Source of the DNA: Rhodospirillales bacterium
GTDB taxonomy: Bacteria > Pseudomonadota > Alphaproteobacteria > SMXQ01
Direction of reading: 5' to 3'
Assembly: GCA_024638585.1 (NCBI GenBank)
Contig: JAHEKA010000056.1
Location: forward strand, 1-9,885
DNA: 9,885 nt
The notes under the pieces were generated by a model. It saw only the letters and a program-made list of their open reading frames with translations. It was not told the origin of the DNA and did no database searches. Both the position numbers and the translations under genes were made by a program. Shown here piece after piece: positions 1 through 6,318 of this stretch. The first letter of the stretch is position 1; every line of letters starts with the position of its first letter.

Positions 1-414
1 CGTGTCGGGTTGGACATCGACCAAGACCGGGATACAGCCGAGGCGGGCGATCACTTCGGCGGGTGACACGAAGGTGAAGGCAGGCACGAAAACCGCGTCG
101 CGGTACTTGGCGCCCAGCGCCGAAAGCCCCAGCGACAGGGCGGTGGTGCCCGATGCGCAGGAGATCGAATATTTGGCGCCGCACCAGTCGCTGAGTTGGC
201 TCTCCAGTTCGTCGATCTCCGGCCCGGCAACGAAACGGCCATGGTCGAGGACCCGGGCGATGGCGTCCTCGATTCGCTGGCCCAGCCGCAGGCGTTGTGC
301 CTGGAGGTCGATGAAGGGAATGTGATTGTCGTCAGAAGGGGCGGTAGACAGGACGTTGGCCGTCGCGACGCCGGTCCTAAGGTGTGTGACATTGTCCGGT
401 TTATTTCTGGCCAT
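1..414 (-). CDS. DegT/DnrJ/EryC1/StrS-family PLP aminotransferase, N-terminal part (cut by window edge)
   Basis: The minus strand is open from position 414 to the window edge and gives 138 residues of a protein whose C terminus lies outside. After a variable leader of about 30 residues come IPFIDLQAQ, the glycine-containing GRFVAGPEIDELE, the CASGTTALSLGLSALG segment (PLP-phosphate-contacting region) and VFVPAFTFVSPAEVIARLG. This is the usual N-terminal order of sugar aminotransferases such as WbpE, PglE and ArnB. The catalytic Lys lies beyond the window. Such enzymes transfer an amino group, usually from glutamate, to a keto-sugar nucleotide in the cytoplasm. The oxidoreductase just upstream could supply the 3-keto substrate. 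A second in-frame ATG at 424-426 would add four residues; an in-frame stop lies at 436-438. Neither start has a strong ribosome binding site; a weak GGATGG precedes 414. The family is clear, the exact substrate is inferred. Confidence 0.88.
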   Translation of the reverse strand, partial: MARNKPDNVTHLRTGVATANVLSTAPSDDNHIPFIDLQAQRLRLGQRIEDAIARVLDHGRFVAGPEIDELESQLSDWCGAKYSISCASGTTALSLGLSALGAKYRDAVFVPAFTFVSPAEVIARLGCIPVLVDVQPDT

Positions 415-447
415 TAACGCGCCCATCCATGCTGGTTATCGTGAGCG

Positions 448-476
448 AACCGCGGCGCCGAAAAGATGCCGCGGTT
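448..476. repeat. 9-bp perfect inverted repeat upstream of the aminotransferase gene
   Basis: AACCGCGGC (448-456) and GCCGCGGTT (468-476) are perfect reverse complements separated by 11 bases. The repeat sits in the 102-base gap between the oxidoreductase stop and the aminotransferase start. In the direction of transcription (minus) no T-run follows it, so it is not a standard intrinsic terminator. It could be an mRNA-stabilising or translation-modulating hairpin, or a binding site. Nothing else recognisable was seen in this gap. Confidence 0.5.
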
Positions 477-528
477 GAGGACGCCGGAATCACCCTTAAG
501 TCTCAGAGACTTCCTTTGCCCGATTGGA

Positions 529-1542
529 TCATGTCTCTAAGTTGTCAGGGGCGGTGCTGTCAAGAGTTACGGCGTTTCCCGTCGCCATAGATTTTTCGGC
601 GGCGGCCAGCACGCGGACCACGTCGAGGGCCTCGCGGCCATTGCTCGGCGGAGGGGGGCCACCGGAGATGGCTTCCAGGAAAGCCTCAATTTCGAGGCGC
701 AGCGGCTCATCCGCTTCAAGCGGGACGGTTTCGCTGACCGGGGTTCCCGCGCCGCCGCTGCCCGCGAGTCCCGGGCGGATGACCGAAACCTTGTCCTGCC
801 AATCCTGGCTGTCTTCGAACACCCCGAAAGCGTCGGTTCCCGCCACGATGATCTGGTGCAGCTTGACCGGATGAATCGCGGAGAGAGAAATGTCGGCGCT
901 GAGGCCGTCCGGGTAGGTCAGCAGGAGGCTAACTTGTTGCGGCGGCGCATTTTCCAGTGGTGTGGCGGCCTGGGCGGCAACTTCCTTCGGCAGGCAGCCG
1001 GTCAGCTCCAGCACCATGCTGACATCGTGGGGGCCTAGGTCCCACAGGGCGTGACGCGGTGCGCCACGGGCGATGTGGTGGCGTTTGGAGGCGACATGGC
1101 GCAACGAGCCCAGCGTCCCATCGCGGACAAGATCGCGCAAGCGCTGGAAGCCAGGGTGATAGAGCAGGATATGCCCAGTCATCAGGGTAAGCCCTGCCCC
1201 AGCCGCCAGCTCTACGAGCCTCACCCCATCGGCGGCGCTGATCGCCATGGGCTTTTCGACAAGTACGTGCTTGCCCGCCTCGAGCGCGCGTTGGGCAATC
1301 TCCGCATGGGTGGCGTCGGGCGTTGCGATGACCACGCCGTCAATGCCGCGATTGTCCAGGATCTCTGAAAGACTATGGTGAGGGACATTTCCGGCACTGG
1401 CCGCTGCCTCGCCACCCTCGGCATCGGCATCGTGAACCGCGCGCAATGCGCCGAGCGTTGCCAGCGTACGGACGTGGTTGCGGCCCCAGAGGCCGCAACC
1501 GATCACCGCAATCCCCGGCAGGACTTGAAAAGAACCTGTCAT
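529..1542 (-). CDS. Gfo/Idh/MocA-family NAD(P)-dependent sugar oxidoreductase
   Basis: A complete 337-residue protein of normal family length. An N-terminal Rossmann fold starts with IAVIGCGLWGRNH, with GxGxxG at residues 15-20. VVIATPDATH lies near 70-78, the EKP motif with the conserved Lys at 96-98, and DLGPHD at 167-172 carries the His typical of the active site. The C-terminal half is the usual alpha/beta substrate domain. The variant with GHILLYHP and PHDVSMVL is, from family knowledge, common next to DegT aminotransferases in nucleotide-sugar clusters, where it would oxidise the C3 hydroxyl of a UDP-sugar (WbpB/WlbA-like role); this substrate is inferred. It starts 19 bases after the AsmA-like gene stop, so the two are probably cotranscribed. 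The purine-rich GGCGGAGG ends only one base before the ATG, which is unusually close; no better in-frame start was found. Confidence 0.9.
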   Translation of the reverse strand: MTGSFQVLPGIAVIGCGLWGRNHVRTLATLGALRAVHDADAEGGEAAASAGNVPHHSLSEILDNRGIDGVVIATPDATHAEIAQRALEAGKHVLVEKPMAISAADGVRLVELAAGAGLTLMTGHILLYHPGFQRLRDLVRDGTLGSLRHVASKRHHIARGAPRHALWDLGPHDVSMVLELTGCLPKEVAAQAATPLENAPPQQVSLLLTYPDGLSADISLSAIHPVKLHQIIVAGTDAFGVFEDSQDWQDKVSVIRPGLAGSGGAGTPVSETVPLEADEPLRLEIEAFLEAISGGPPPPSNGREALDVVRVLAAAEKSMATGNAVTLDSTAPDNLET

Positions 1543-1561
1543 GCCTCCGCCGGGTACGTCC

Positions 1562-2377
1562 CTACTTTCCGAACACGCCTTTAAGACCGTCGGTCACGCC
1601 CTTGGCGGCGCCGCCCACACCCTTGGTGACGTCCCCGGCGCCCTTGGTCAAGCCGCCGGCACCTTTGGCCAGGCCCTCGACCTGCTTCTTGATGGCATCG
1701 ATGTTGATGCCCTTGGCCGCTTTGGTGACCTGGGCCATGAGCTCGTCCATTACTTTTTCGGCGGCGTCGGCCATGGTCACGCCTTCGCTGCCTTTGGCGT
1801 CCTTGCCGATATCCTTGAGGTGGATGTCCGGCACCGGGACGTCCACCCGTTTGCCGGCCAGAACGCCCGCGGAAAGGGCGACCTTGGGCTTGCGGATATA
1901 GAGGTTATCGATAATCACCTTGCGGCCCTCGCCGCTAGCGGGCTTGGCTTGCGCGCCGCTGCCGGAGCCCGACGCCTTGGCGACATTCTGTTGAATGGTC
2001 TGAAGGTTAGAGCCCGCCGGGCCGCCCAGTTCGTAAATGATGTCGGGCGAATCGATGACTATTTCCCGGATGCGGATGACCTTGCCCGTCAGCGAGCCGA
2101 GATCGACAGCCACCTTCACCTCGCCGACCTTGAAGGCGTGGGACGTCTTGTAACCCTTGGGATTGCCGATCTGGAATTCCTGGAGGCCGACTTCGCCCGC
2201 GAACGGCGAGGCCTTGACCCCGTCGAGGCTGACCGTGGTCTGGGTGAATTGCGGACCATAGGTTTCGACGCCCGCCTTCACGATGGAGCTGTAGTTCATG
2301 GAAAGATAGATGAAAGCCCCGGCCACCACGATGATGATGAGGAGCACGCTAAAGCCTATGATCTTCTTTAGACTCAT
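1562..2377 (-). CDS. AsmA-like single-pass membrane protein with C-terminal heptad repeats
   Basis: A 271-residue protein. Residues 6-26 form one strong N-terminal membrane helix (IIGFSVLLIIIVVAGAFIYL) after a short Lys-containing start. The rest would lie in the periplasm. The middle (about 40-190) has the alternating beta pattern of AsmA/DUF748-type proteins: VSLDGVKASPFAGEVGL, FKVGEVKVAVDLGSL and IREIVIDSPDIIYE. A Gly/Ser/Ala-rich linker lies at 134-151. Residues 200-235 are predicted helix, and 236-270 are five tandem heptads with Lys-Gly at the third and fourth positions. The start is well supported by AAGGTGG six bases before the ATG. AsmA-type proteins are linked to envelope lipid transport or assembly, but this short version is uncharacterised and no function is claimed. 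It is the first gene of the minus-strand group and is divergent from the sensor kinase gene. Confidence 0.8.
   Translation of the reverse strand: MSLKKIIGFSVLLIIIVVAGAFIYLSMNYSSIVKAGVETYGPQFTQTTVSLDGVKASPFAGEVGLQEFQIGNPKGYKTSHAFKVGEVKVAVDLGSLTGKVIRIREIVIDSPDIIYELGGPAGSNLQTIQQNVAKASGSGSGAQAKPASGEGRKVIIDNLYIRKPKVALSAGVLAGKRVDVPVPDIHLKDIGKDAKGSEGVTMADAAEKVMDELMAQVTKAAKGINIDAIKKQVEGLAKGAGGLTKGAGDVTKGVGGAAKGVTDGLKGVFGK
1568..1672 (-). repeat. Five 21-bp coding tandem repeats (Lys-Gly heptads)
   Basis: The last 35 residues before the final Lys of the AsmA-like protein divide exactly into LAKGAGG, LTKGAGD, VTKGVGG, AAKGVTD and GLKGVFG. Lys is at position 3 and Gly at position 4 in all five. The DNA shows the same 21-base period, best seen as recurring CCCTTGG on the plus strand, with divergence between copies. 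A seven-residue period fits an amphipathic or surface-associating helix, but the high glycine content argues against a rigid coiled coil. Confidence 0.75.
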
Positions 2378-2416
2378 GGTGATCCACCTTTTCTGTTTTT
2401 GAGTTGGGGAATGCCG

Positions 2417-2447
2417 TTGACAAATCCTAAACTAGCTGTGTTGTAAG
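2417..2447 (+). promoter_or_regulatory. Possible promoter for the sensor kinase gene
   Basis: A perfect TTGACA at 2417-2422 lies in the 172-base divergent gap between the AsmA-like gene and the kinase. The best -10 match is TGTAAG at 2442-2447 with a long 19-base spacer; TTGTAA one base earlier gives 18 but matches less well. It would leave about 95 bases of leader before the kinase ATG. No convincing promoter for the opposite gene was found in the same gap. Confidence 0.3.
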
Positions 2448-2549
2448 TGGGAGGCAAGGCACCCGGTCGGCCGCTTGGCCTGTTGCTTCCGGCGTGCCTT
2501 CGGGCGGATCGTCCAGTGGTCGCTGCAACCGGTGCCGCATAGCGGGTTC

Positions 2550-4106
2550 ATGAAACTAAGCCTTCAGCTCCGTTATTCCTTGGCCGTGGTCTGTATCATC
2601 ACGGCCGTGGTGTTGTTTATGGGTATCGCCCACCTTCACGGATTCCGGTCCCTGATCAACGCCTCGACCTATGCCACCAACGAAACGATCTCCGATGGGC
2701 TCTACGCTCAAGAGCGGAAACAGGGCGAGGATCTCGCGGCCCTGATGGCCGGGCTGTTGTCTCGCCCTCTCGACAGCAACGATGTCGATCGTGTCAAACG
2801 TCTGGCGGCAGCCGCCGCCGACATGCAGGGAAATGTCTACGTCGCCGTCTCCGATGCCGCGGGACGTGTCCTGGTCACCGCCCGGGGCAATGCGTCCGGT
2901 GCCGCGCCGCAAACCAAATCCACGCCGGGCCAGCCTCAGACGGCCCAGATGAGAGAAGCGATCGCCGCCGGGAAGACGGTGTCGCGCTCCGACGGATCCC
3001 TGTTGTATGTGAGCGCCCCCATTTTGGAAAACGGGCGGCTGCTGGGGGCCGTCAACATCGGCATCTCCCTGCGGGGGACCCAGGCGGAACTTGCCAATAT
3101 CGGCGGTTACATGGATGCGGTGGCCGAGACCAGTATCCGCTTCTTCCTCATCCTCTATGTCGGCATCGCCTTGATGATCGTGGTGATCGGTTTTGGCATC
3201 GGCATCGTGATGGTGCGTGACATGGCGCGGCCGATCCGGGCGCTGGGCCGCTATATGCGTCGCATCGGGACAGGCAGCTATGATGAGCCGCGGCCTTTCG
3301 AGCGCGCGGACGAATTGGGTGACCTCGCCCGGGAGGCGGAGCAGATGGCCCAGAACCTCAAGAAGGTAGCGCAGGTCTCTCGCCTGGCGACCTTGGGGGA
3401 AATGTCCGTCGGCGTTGCCCATGAGCTCAACCAGCCTCTCAATACCATCCGCATGGCGGCGGAGAACGTCCTTTTGTCGCGCCGTTCCAACCCTGATGAC
3501 GCCGAATTCATCGAAGGAAAGCTTCAGCTTATTTCGGATCAGGCGGCAAACATGGGAGAACTCATACAGCGCATGTGCGTCGTCGGCAGGGCAGGCGGCG
3601 AGAGGGTCTTGATCGATGCGCGGGAATCCGTGCGTGATGCCGTCTCCCTATTGGCGAACAAGTGCGAGGATGACGGCATCGCCCTGATCGTTGATTTGCC
3701 CGAAGTGGAAGCGTCGGTTCTCGGGCAGCGCAATGAGTTGGCTCAGGTCGTGATCAATCTGTTGGGCAATGCGCGGGATGCGATCCTGGAATGCCGCGCC
3801 GGCAGTAAGACCACGGATGCGGCAGCTAAGGGACGGATCGAAGTGCGGCTGCGTTCGATTTCGGATCGGGTCGTGATTGAGGTCGCAGATGATGGGGGCG
3901 GAATCGCACCGGGGGTGAGCGACCGCGTGTTCGATCCGTTCTTCACCACAAAGGAGGTGACCAAGGGCACCGGTTTGGGGTTGTCCATCAGCTTCGGCAT
4001 CGTCAATGCCATGGGAGGGCGGCTCTGGGCGCGAAACGGGGAGGCGGGCGCGGTCTTCACCGTCGATTTACCCTGTGCCGAGGCAGACCGGGTCACTGCC
4101 GGTTAG
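2550..4106 (+). CDS. Membrane-bound sensor histidine kinase (Cache-like sensor, HAMP, HPK4/DctB-like core)
   Basis: A 518-residue two-component sensor. Membrane helix 1 is at about 9-27 and helix 2 at about 198-222. Between them is a periplasmic region of about 170 residues whose end, LLYVSAPILENGRLLGAVNIGISL, resembles Cache sensor domains that bind small organic ligands. HAMP follows at 223-272. The HisKA domain carries the phospho-acceptor His291 in GVAHELNQPL, a pattern typical of HPK4 kinases such as DctB. The ATPase domain has the N box VINLLGNARDAI (Asn407 region), DDGGGI at 447-452, FDPFFTTK at 461-468 and GTGLGLS at 473-479, so all catalytic boxes are intact. The ATG at 2550 was chosen because membrane helix 1 begins shortly after it; a TTG at 2475 would add an unlikely Cys/Arg-rich leader. 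The ribosome site is weak (AGCGGG). The ligand and target genes are not shown by the sequence; the downstream receiver protein is the likely partner. Confidence 0.93.
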   Translation: MKLSLQLRYSLAVVCIITAVVLFMGIAHLHGFRSLINASTYATNETISDGLYAQERKQGEDLAALMAGLLSRPLDSNDVDRVKRLAAAAADMQGNVYVAVSDAAGRVLVTARGNASGAAPQTKSTPGQPQTAQMREAIAAGKTVSRSDGSLLYVSAPILENGRLLGAVNIGISLRGTQAELANIGGYMDAVAETSIRFFLILYVGIALMIVVIGFGIGIVMVRDMARPIRALGRYMRRIGTGSYDEPRPFERADELGDLAREAEQMAQNLKKVAQVSRLATLGEMSVGVAHELNQPLNTIRMAAENVLLSRRSNPDDAEFIEGKLQLISDQAANMGELIQRMCVVGRAGGERVLIDARESVRDAVSLLANKCEDDGIALIVDLPEVEASVLGQRNELAQVVINLLGNARDAILECRAGSKTTDAAAKGRIEVRLRSISDRVVIEVADDGGGIAPGVSDRVFDPFFTTKEVTKGTGLGLSISFGIVNAMGGRLWARNGEAGAVFTVDLPCAEADRVTAG

Positions 4107-4109
4107 TGT

Positions 4110-4131
4110 GGCGCCGGGTCGCTGCGGCGCC
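4110..4131 (+). terminator. GC-rich hairpin just after the kinase stop codon
   Basis: GGCGCCG (4110-4116) pairs with CGGCGCC (4125-4131) around an 8-base loop, beginning four bases after the TAG. No T-run follows, so this is a weak candidate for an intrinsic terminator. It could be a pause or mRNA 3' end structure separating kinase and regulator transcripts. Confidence 0.35.
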
Positions 4132-4137
4132 GGGCGG

Positions 4138-4169
4138 TTAACATTGGCGTAATCGGGCCGTTGTATAAT
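4138..4169 (+). promoter_or_regulatory. Candidate promoter for the receiver-domain regulator
   Basis: A perfect TATAAT lies at 4164-4169, about 68 bases before the regulator ATG, an uncommon match in this GC-rich DNA. The -35 is less clear: TTAACA at 4138-4143 matches five of six positions but with a 20-base spacer, while TTGGCG at 4144-4149 gives only 14. With the hairpin at 4110-4131 it suggests the regulator can be transcribed separately from the kinase. Confidence 0.45.
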
Positions 4170-4237
4170 CCACGAACACCGAAGAAAATGCCGGCCGACG
4201 CCGTGTCGCGCCCCGTTTTTCCAAGGCCGAAGGCACA

Positions 4238-4657
4238 ATGAATACGCCGCCCAAAGACGAAATGCCGCCCAGTGGGACGACATCCGACACCGCCCAGGTG
4301 CTGGTGGTCGACGACGACAGCCTGCAGCGCGGGGAGATCGTCGATTTCCTGACCCGCCAGGGGATCGAGGTGGAGGCGGAAGGGAACGGCTTCGCCGCGG
4401 TTCACCGGATCAAGAGCCTGCGTCCCAAAGTGGTGGTGATGGATATGAAGATGCCGGGGCTGGACGGGCTACACGTCTCGCGACTGGTCAGCGGGTTGGA
4501 GCACCCACCGAAGGTCATCCTGATGTCCGGTTACCCGGAATACGTCTACCGGGCTCATGCCGAGGAGGCCGAGGTCTTTGCGGTGTTGGAAAAGCCGGTG
4601 CCGTTGGCGGCGCTGGTGCGTTTCGTCAATGACGCGCTTAGCCAGTCCGCCGCCTGA
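4238..4657 (+). CDS. Stand-alone receiver-domain response regulator
   Basis: A 139-residue protein made of one CheY-like receiver and nothing else. After a Pro/Thr-rich leader of about 18 residues, VLVVDDDS places the acidic cluster at 25-27. The phospho-acceptor is Asp69 in VVVMDMKMPGLDG, the switch Ser is 97 in ILMSGYPE, and the conserved Lys is 119 in LEKPVPL. All key residues for phosphorylation are present, but there is no DNA-binding, enzymatic or other output domain. GAAGG lies six bases before the ATG. It lies 131 bases after the kinase gene, so it is most likely phosphorylated by that kinase and then acts by protein contact or as a phosphorelay step; this is inferred. The stop codon is only 3 bases from the apt stop on the other strand. 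Confidence 0.93.
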   Translation: MNTPPKDEMPPSGTTSDTAQVLVVDDDSLQRGEIVDFLTRQGIEVEAEGNGFAAVHRIKSLRPKVVVMDMKMPGLDGLHVSRLVSGLEHPPKVILMSGYPEYVYRAHAEEAEVFAVLEKPVPLAALVRFVNDALSQSAA

Positions 4658-4660
4658 TCC

Positions 4661-5176
4661 TCAAGACTCATAAGTCACCAACGTACTGAGCGGGACGTCG
4701 ATGCGCTTTCGCCCGTTCAGGAAGGCCAATTCAATGATACAGCCGGCGCCGGTCACTTCGCCGCCCTGACGCGCGATAAGGGCGACCGTGGCCGCGAGTG
4801 TCCCGCCGGTGGCAACCAGGTCGTCCAAGACCACCACCCGATCCCCCGGCTTGACGGCGCCCTCTTGAATTTCGATGACATCGCTTCCGTATTCCAAAGC
4901 GTATTCGTGGGACACCGTGGTGCCGGGCAATTTGCCGTGCTTGCGAACCATGATGAAGCCGATCCCGAACCGCAGCGCCAAAGGAGCGGCAACCAGAAAG
5001 CCTCTGGATTCGATCCCGGCGAGGAGGGTCGGCCGGTAGGGGGCGATGGCTTCAGCCAGTCGGTCGATGGTGGCGCGCCAGGCAGCCGGATGGGCCAGCA
5101 GCGTGGCGATGTCGTAAAAAAGAATCCCCGGTTTTGGAAAATCGGGGACTTCGCCGATATGCTGCTTCAGATCCAT
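4661..5176 (-). CDS. apt: Adenine phosphoribosyltransferase
   Basis: A 171-residue cytoplasmic enzyme that makes AMP and pyrophosphate from adenine and PRPP in purine salvage. Length is typical. The characteristic features are PDFPKPGILFYD at 11-22, GIESRGF at 54-60, VRKHGKLPG at 78-85, EYALEYG at 91-97, and the PRPP-binding loop VVVLDDLVATGGT at 114-126. The ATG at 5176 is chosen over an upstream start at 5242 because the Apt homology begins here and GAAGGA lies eight bases upstream. It is convergent with the response regulator (3-base gap) and divergent from the TRAP operon, so it is probably its own transcription unit. Its early coding sequence contains a terminator-like hairpin, described separately. 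Confidence 0.96.
   Translation of the reverse strand: MDLKQHIGEVPDFPKPGILFYDIATLLAHPAAWRATIDRLAEAIAPYRPTLLAGIESRGFLVAAPLALRFGIGFIMVRKHGKLPGTTVSHEYALEYGSDVIEIQEGAVKPGDRVVVLDDLVATGGTLAATVALIARQGGEVTGAGCIIELAFLNGRKRIDVPLSTLVTYES
5116..5148 (-). promoter_or_regulatory. Terminator-like hairpin with T-rich tract inside the start of apt
   Basis: Read in the apt direction, TCCCCG (5148-5143) pairs with CGGGGA (5130-5125). TTTT and AAAA inside the arms can extend the stem past one A/C mismatch toward a small CC-centred loop. Immediately after comes TTCTTTTTT (5124-5116). This is the shape of an intrinsic terminator, located about 28 bases after the apt start codon and within codons 10-21. It could attenuate transcription when ribosomes lag, or it may be a by-product of the conserved PDFPKPGILFY peptide. 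No biochemical role is shown. Confidence 0.4.
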
Positions 5177-5235
5177 GGATGCTGTCCTTCGGGCGGGTGA
5201 AAGTCTCTGCCGGGCGTCGACGGTGATGGGTGAAT

Positions 5236-5264
5236 TTTCCAACGCCTTCTTTTCCTGTTAAAAT
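5236..5264 (+). promoter_or_regulatory. Candidate promoter of the TRAP operon
   Basis: TTTCCA at 5236-5241 (four of six matches to TTGACA) is followed after exactly 17 bases by TAAAAT at 5259-5264 (five of six matches to TATAAT). Both sit in an AT-richer patch of the 139-base divergent gap between apt and the solute receptor gene. The predicted leader would be about 45 bases. No regulator operator could be recognised. Confidence 0.45.
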
Positions 5265-5315
5265 ACGCGAGACGTTTTCTGGAACACAACACCGGCTAGA
5301 CAGGGGCACACCGTC

Positions 5316-6281
5316 ATGAACCGAATTTTCATGATTGCGACACTGGTTTTGACTATCGGACTTCTCGGTTGCGAGGAGAAGGGCAAGCAATCGTTCATCA
5401 CCCTCGGAACCGGTGGCGTGACCGGCGTCTATTATCCGACCGGTGGCGCCATCTGCCGACTTGTCAATAAATCAAAGGATAAGCACGGCGTGCGCTGCAC
5501 GGTGGAGAGCACCGGCGGCTCCGTGTACAACATCAACACCATTCGCGCCGGCGAACTCGACATGGGAATCGCCCAGTCGGACTGGCAGTTCCATGCCTAT
5601 AAGGGCACTTCGAAATTCGCCAAGGCGGGCCCCTTCAAGGAATTGCGTTCGGTCTTTTCAGTCCACCCGGAATCCTTCACGGTTGTGGCGCGAAGGGATG
5701 CCAAGATTCAATCCCTGGATGATCTCAAGGGCAAGCGGGTCAATATCGGTAATCCGGGGTCCGGTCAGCGGGCGACCATGGAAGTGGTGATGCGTGCGTT
5801 GGGGTGGACGCCCAAGACCTTCTCGTTGGCGTCAGAGCTCAAGCCCGCCGAGCAGTCCCAGGCGCTTTGCGACAACAAGGTCGATGCCATCGTCTATGTG
5901 GTGGGCCATCCAAACGGCTCCATCCAGGAAGCCACGACCGCCTGCGACACCGTGATCGTCCCGGTCACCGGTCCGGCGATCGAGAAGCTGGTGAAGGATG
6001 CGCCGTATTATGCCCAAGCCACCATCCCCGGCGGCATGTACAAGGGCAATGCGAAGGGTATCGAGACTTTCGGGGTGAAGGCGACGTTCGTCAGCTCGAC
6101 CCGCACCCCGGCCGATACGGTCTATGAGGTGGTCAAGGCTGTATTCGAAGACTTCGCGGCGTTCAAGAAACTGCATCCGGCGTTCGGGCATCTCGATCCC
6201 AAGCGCTTGGTCAAGGACGGCAATTCCGCCCCATTGCATGACGGTGCGGCGCGTTACTTCAAGGAAAAGGGCATGATGTAA
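5316..6281 (+). CDS. TAXI-family TRAP transporter solute receptor, predicted lipoprotein
   Basis: A 321-residue periplasmic binding protein for a tripartite ATP-independent periplasmic transporter. The N terminus MNRIFMIATLVLTIGLLGC is a short lipoprotein signal: LLGC is a lipobox, giving lipidated Cys19. The mature protein shows the TAXI hallmarks ITLGTGGVTGVYYPTGGAI (28-46), ESTGGSVYNINTIRAGELDMGI (64-85), SLDDLKGKRVNIGNPGSG (133-150) and GGMYKG (239-244). TAXI receptors characterised elsewhere bind small carboxylates or amino acids such as glutamate; the ligand here cannot be read from sequence. AGGGG lies about nine bases before the ATG. The permease gene follows within 37 bases, so receptor and permease are almost certainly one operon. 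Residue +2 after the Cys is Glu, not the Asp that retains lipoproteins in the inner membrane of E. coli, so membrane placement is uncertain. Confidence 0.94.
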   Translation: MNRIFMIATLVLTIGLLGCEEKGKQSFITLGTGGVTGVYYPTGGAICRLVNKSKDKHGVRCTVESTGGSVYNINTIRAGELDMGIAQSDWQFHAYKGTSKFAKAGPFKELRSVFSVHPESFTVVARRDAKIQSLDDLKGKRVNIGNPGSGQRATMEVVMRALGWTPKTFSLASELKPAEQSQALCDNKVDAIVYVVGHPNGSIQEATTACDTVIVPVTGPAIEKLVKDAPYYAQATIPGGMYKGNAKGIETFGVKATFVSSTRTPADTVYEVVKAVFEDFAAFKKLHPAFGHLDPKRLVKDGNSAPLHDGAARYFKEKGMM

Positions 6282-6318
6282 CGGCTCGGGTCGCGGTTTG
6301 CCTTTGGCCGGCGACCCG

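Noticed and set aside
1541..2371. Long plus-strand open frame (276 residues) opposite the AsmA-like gene
   Set aside because: Exact antisense shadow of a gene with a good ribosome site, membrane helix and family-like pattern; the plus-strand product has no recognisable domain and reflects high GC third positions.
2475..2549. TTG start adding 25 residues to the sensor kinase
   Set aside because: The extension is Cys/Arg-rich, has no ribosome site at proper distance, and would place an odd leader before the first membrane helix.
2378..2549. Possible small gene or RNA in the divergent gap
   Set aside because: No open frame with a ribosome site and no stable structured element was seen; only a possible promoter.
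2556..3422. Minus-strand open frame of 288 residues opposite the sensor kinase
   Set aside because: Its product is rich in His, Asp, Gly and Arg with no domain, while the plus strand encodes an intact kinase with all catalytic boxes.
5177..5242. Upstream ATG adding 22 residues to Apt
   Set aside because: Apt homology and a good ribosome site both begin at the ATG at 5176; the extension crosses the divergent promoter region.
5236..5315. Possible operator or riboswitch upstream of the TRAP operon
   Set aside because: No convincing dyad or known aptamer-like pattern in the short leader.
4661..6281. apt divergent to the TRAP operon as a hint that the transporter carries a purine
   Set aside because: Adjacency alone with separate transcription units is too weak; TAXI receptors known elsewhere bind carboxylates or amino acids.
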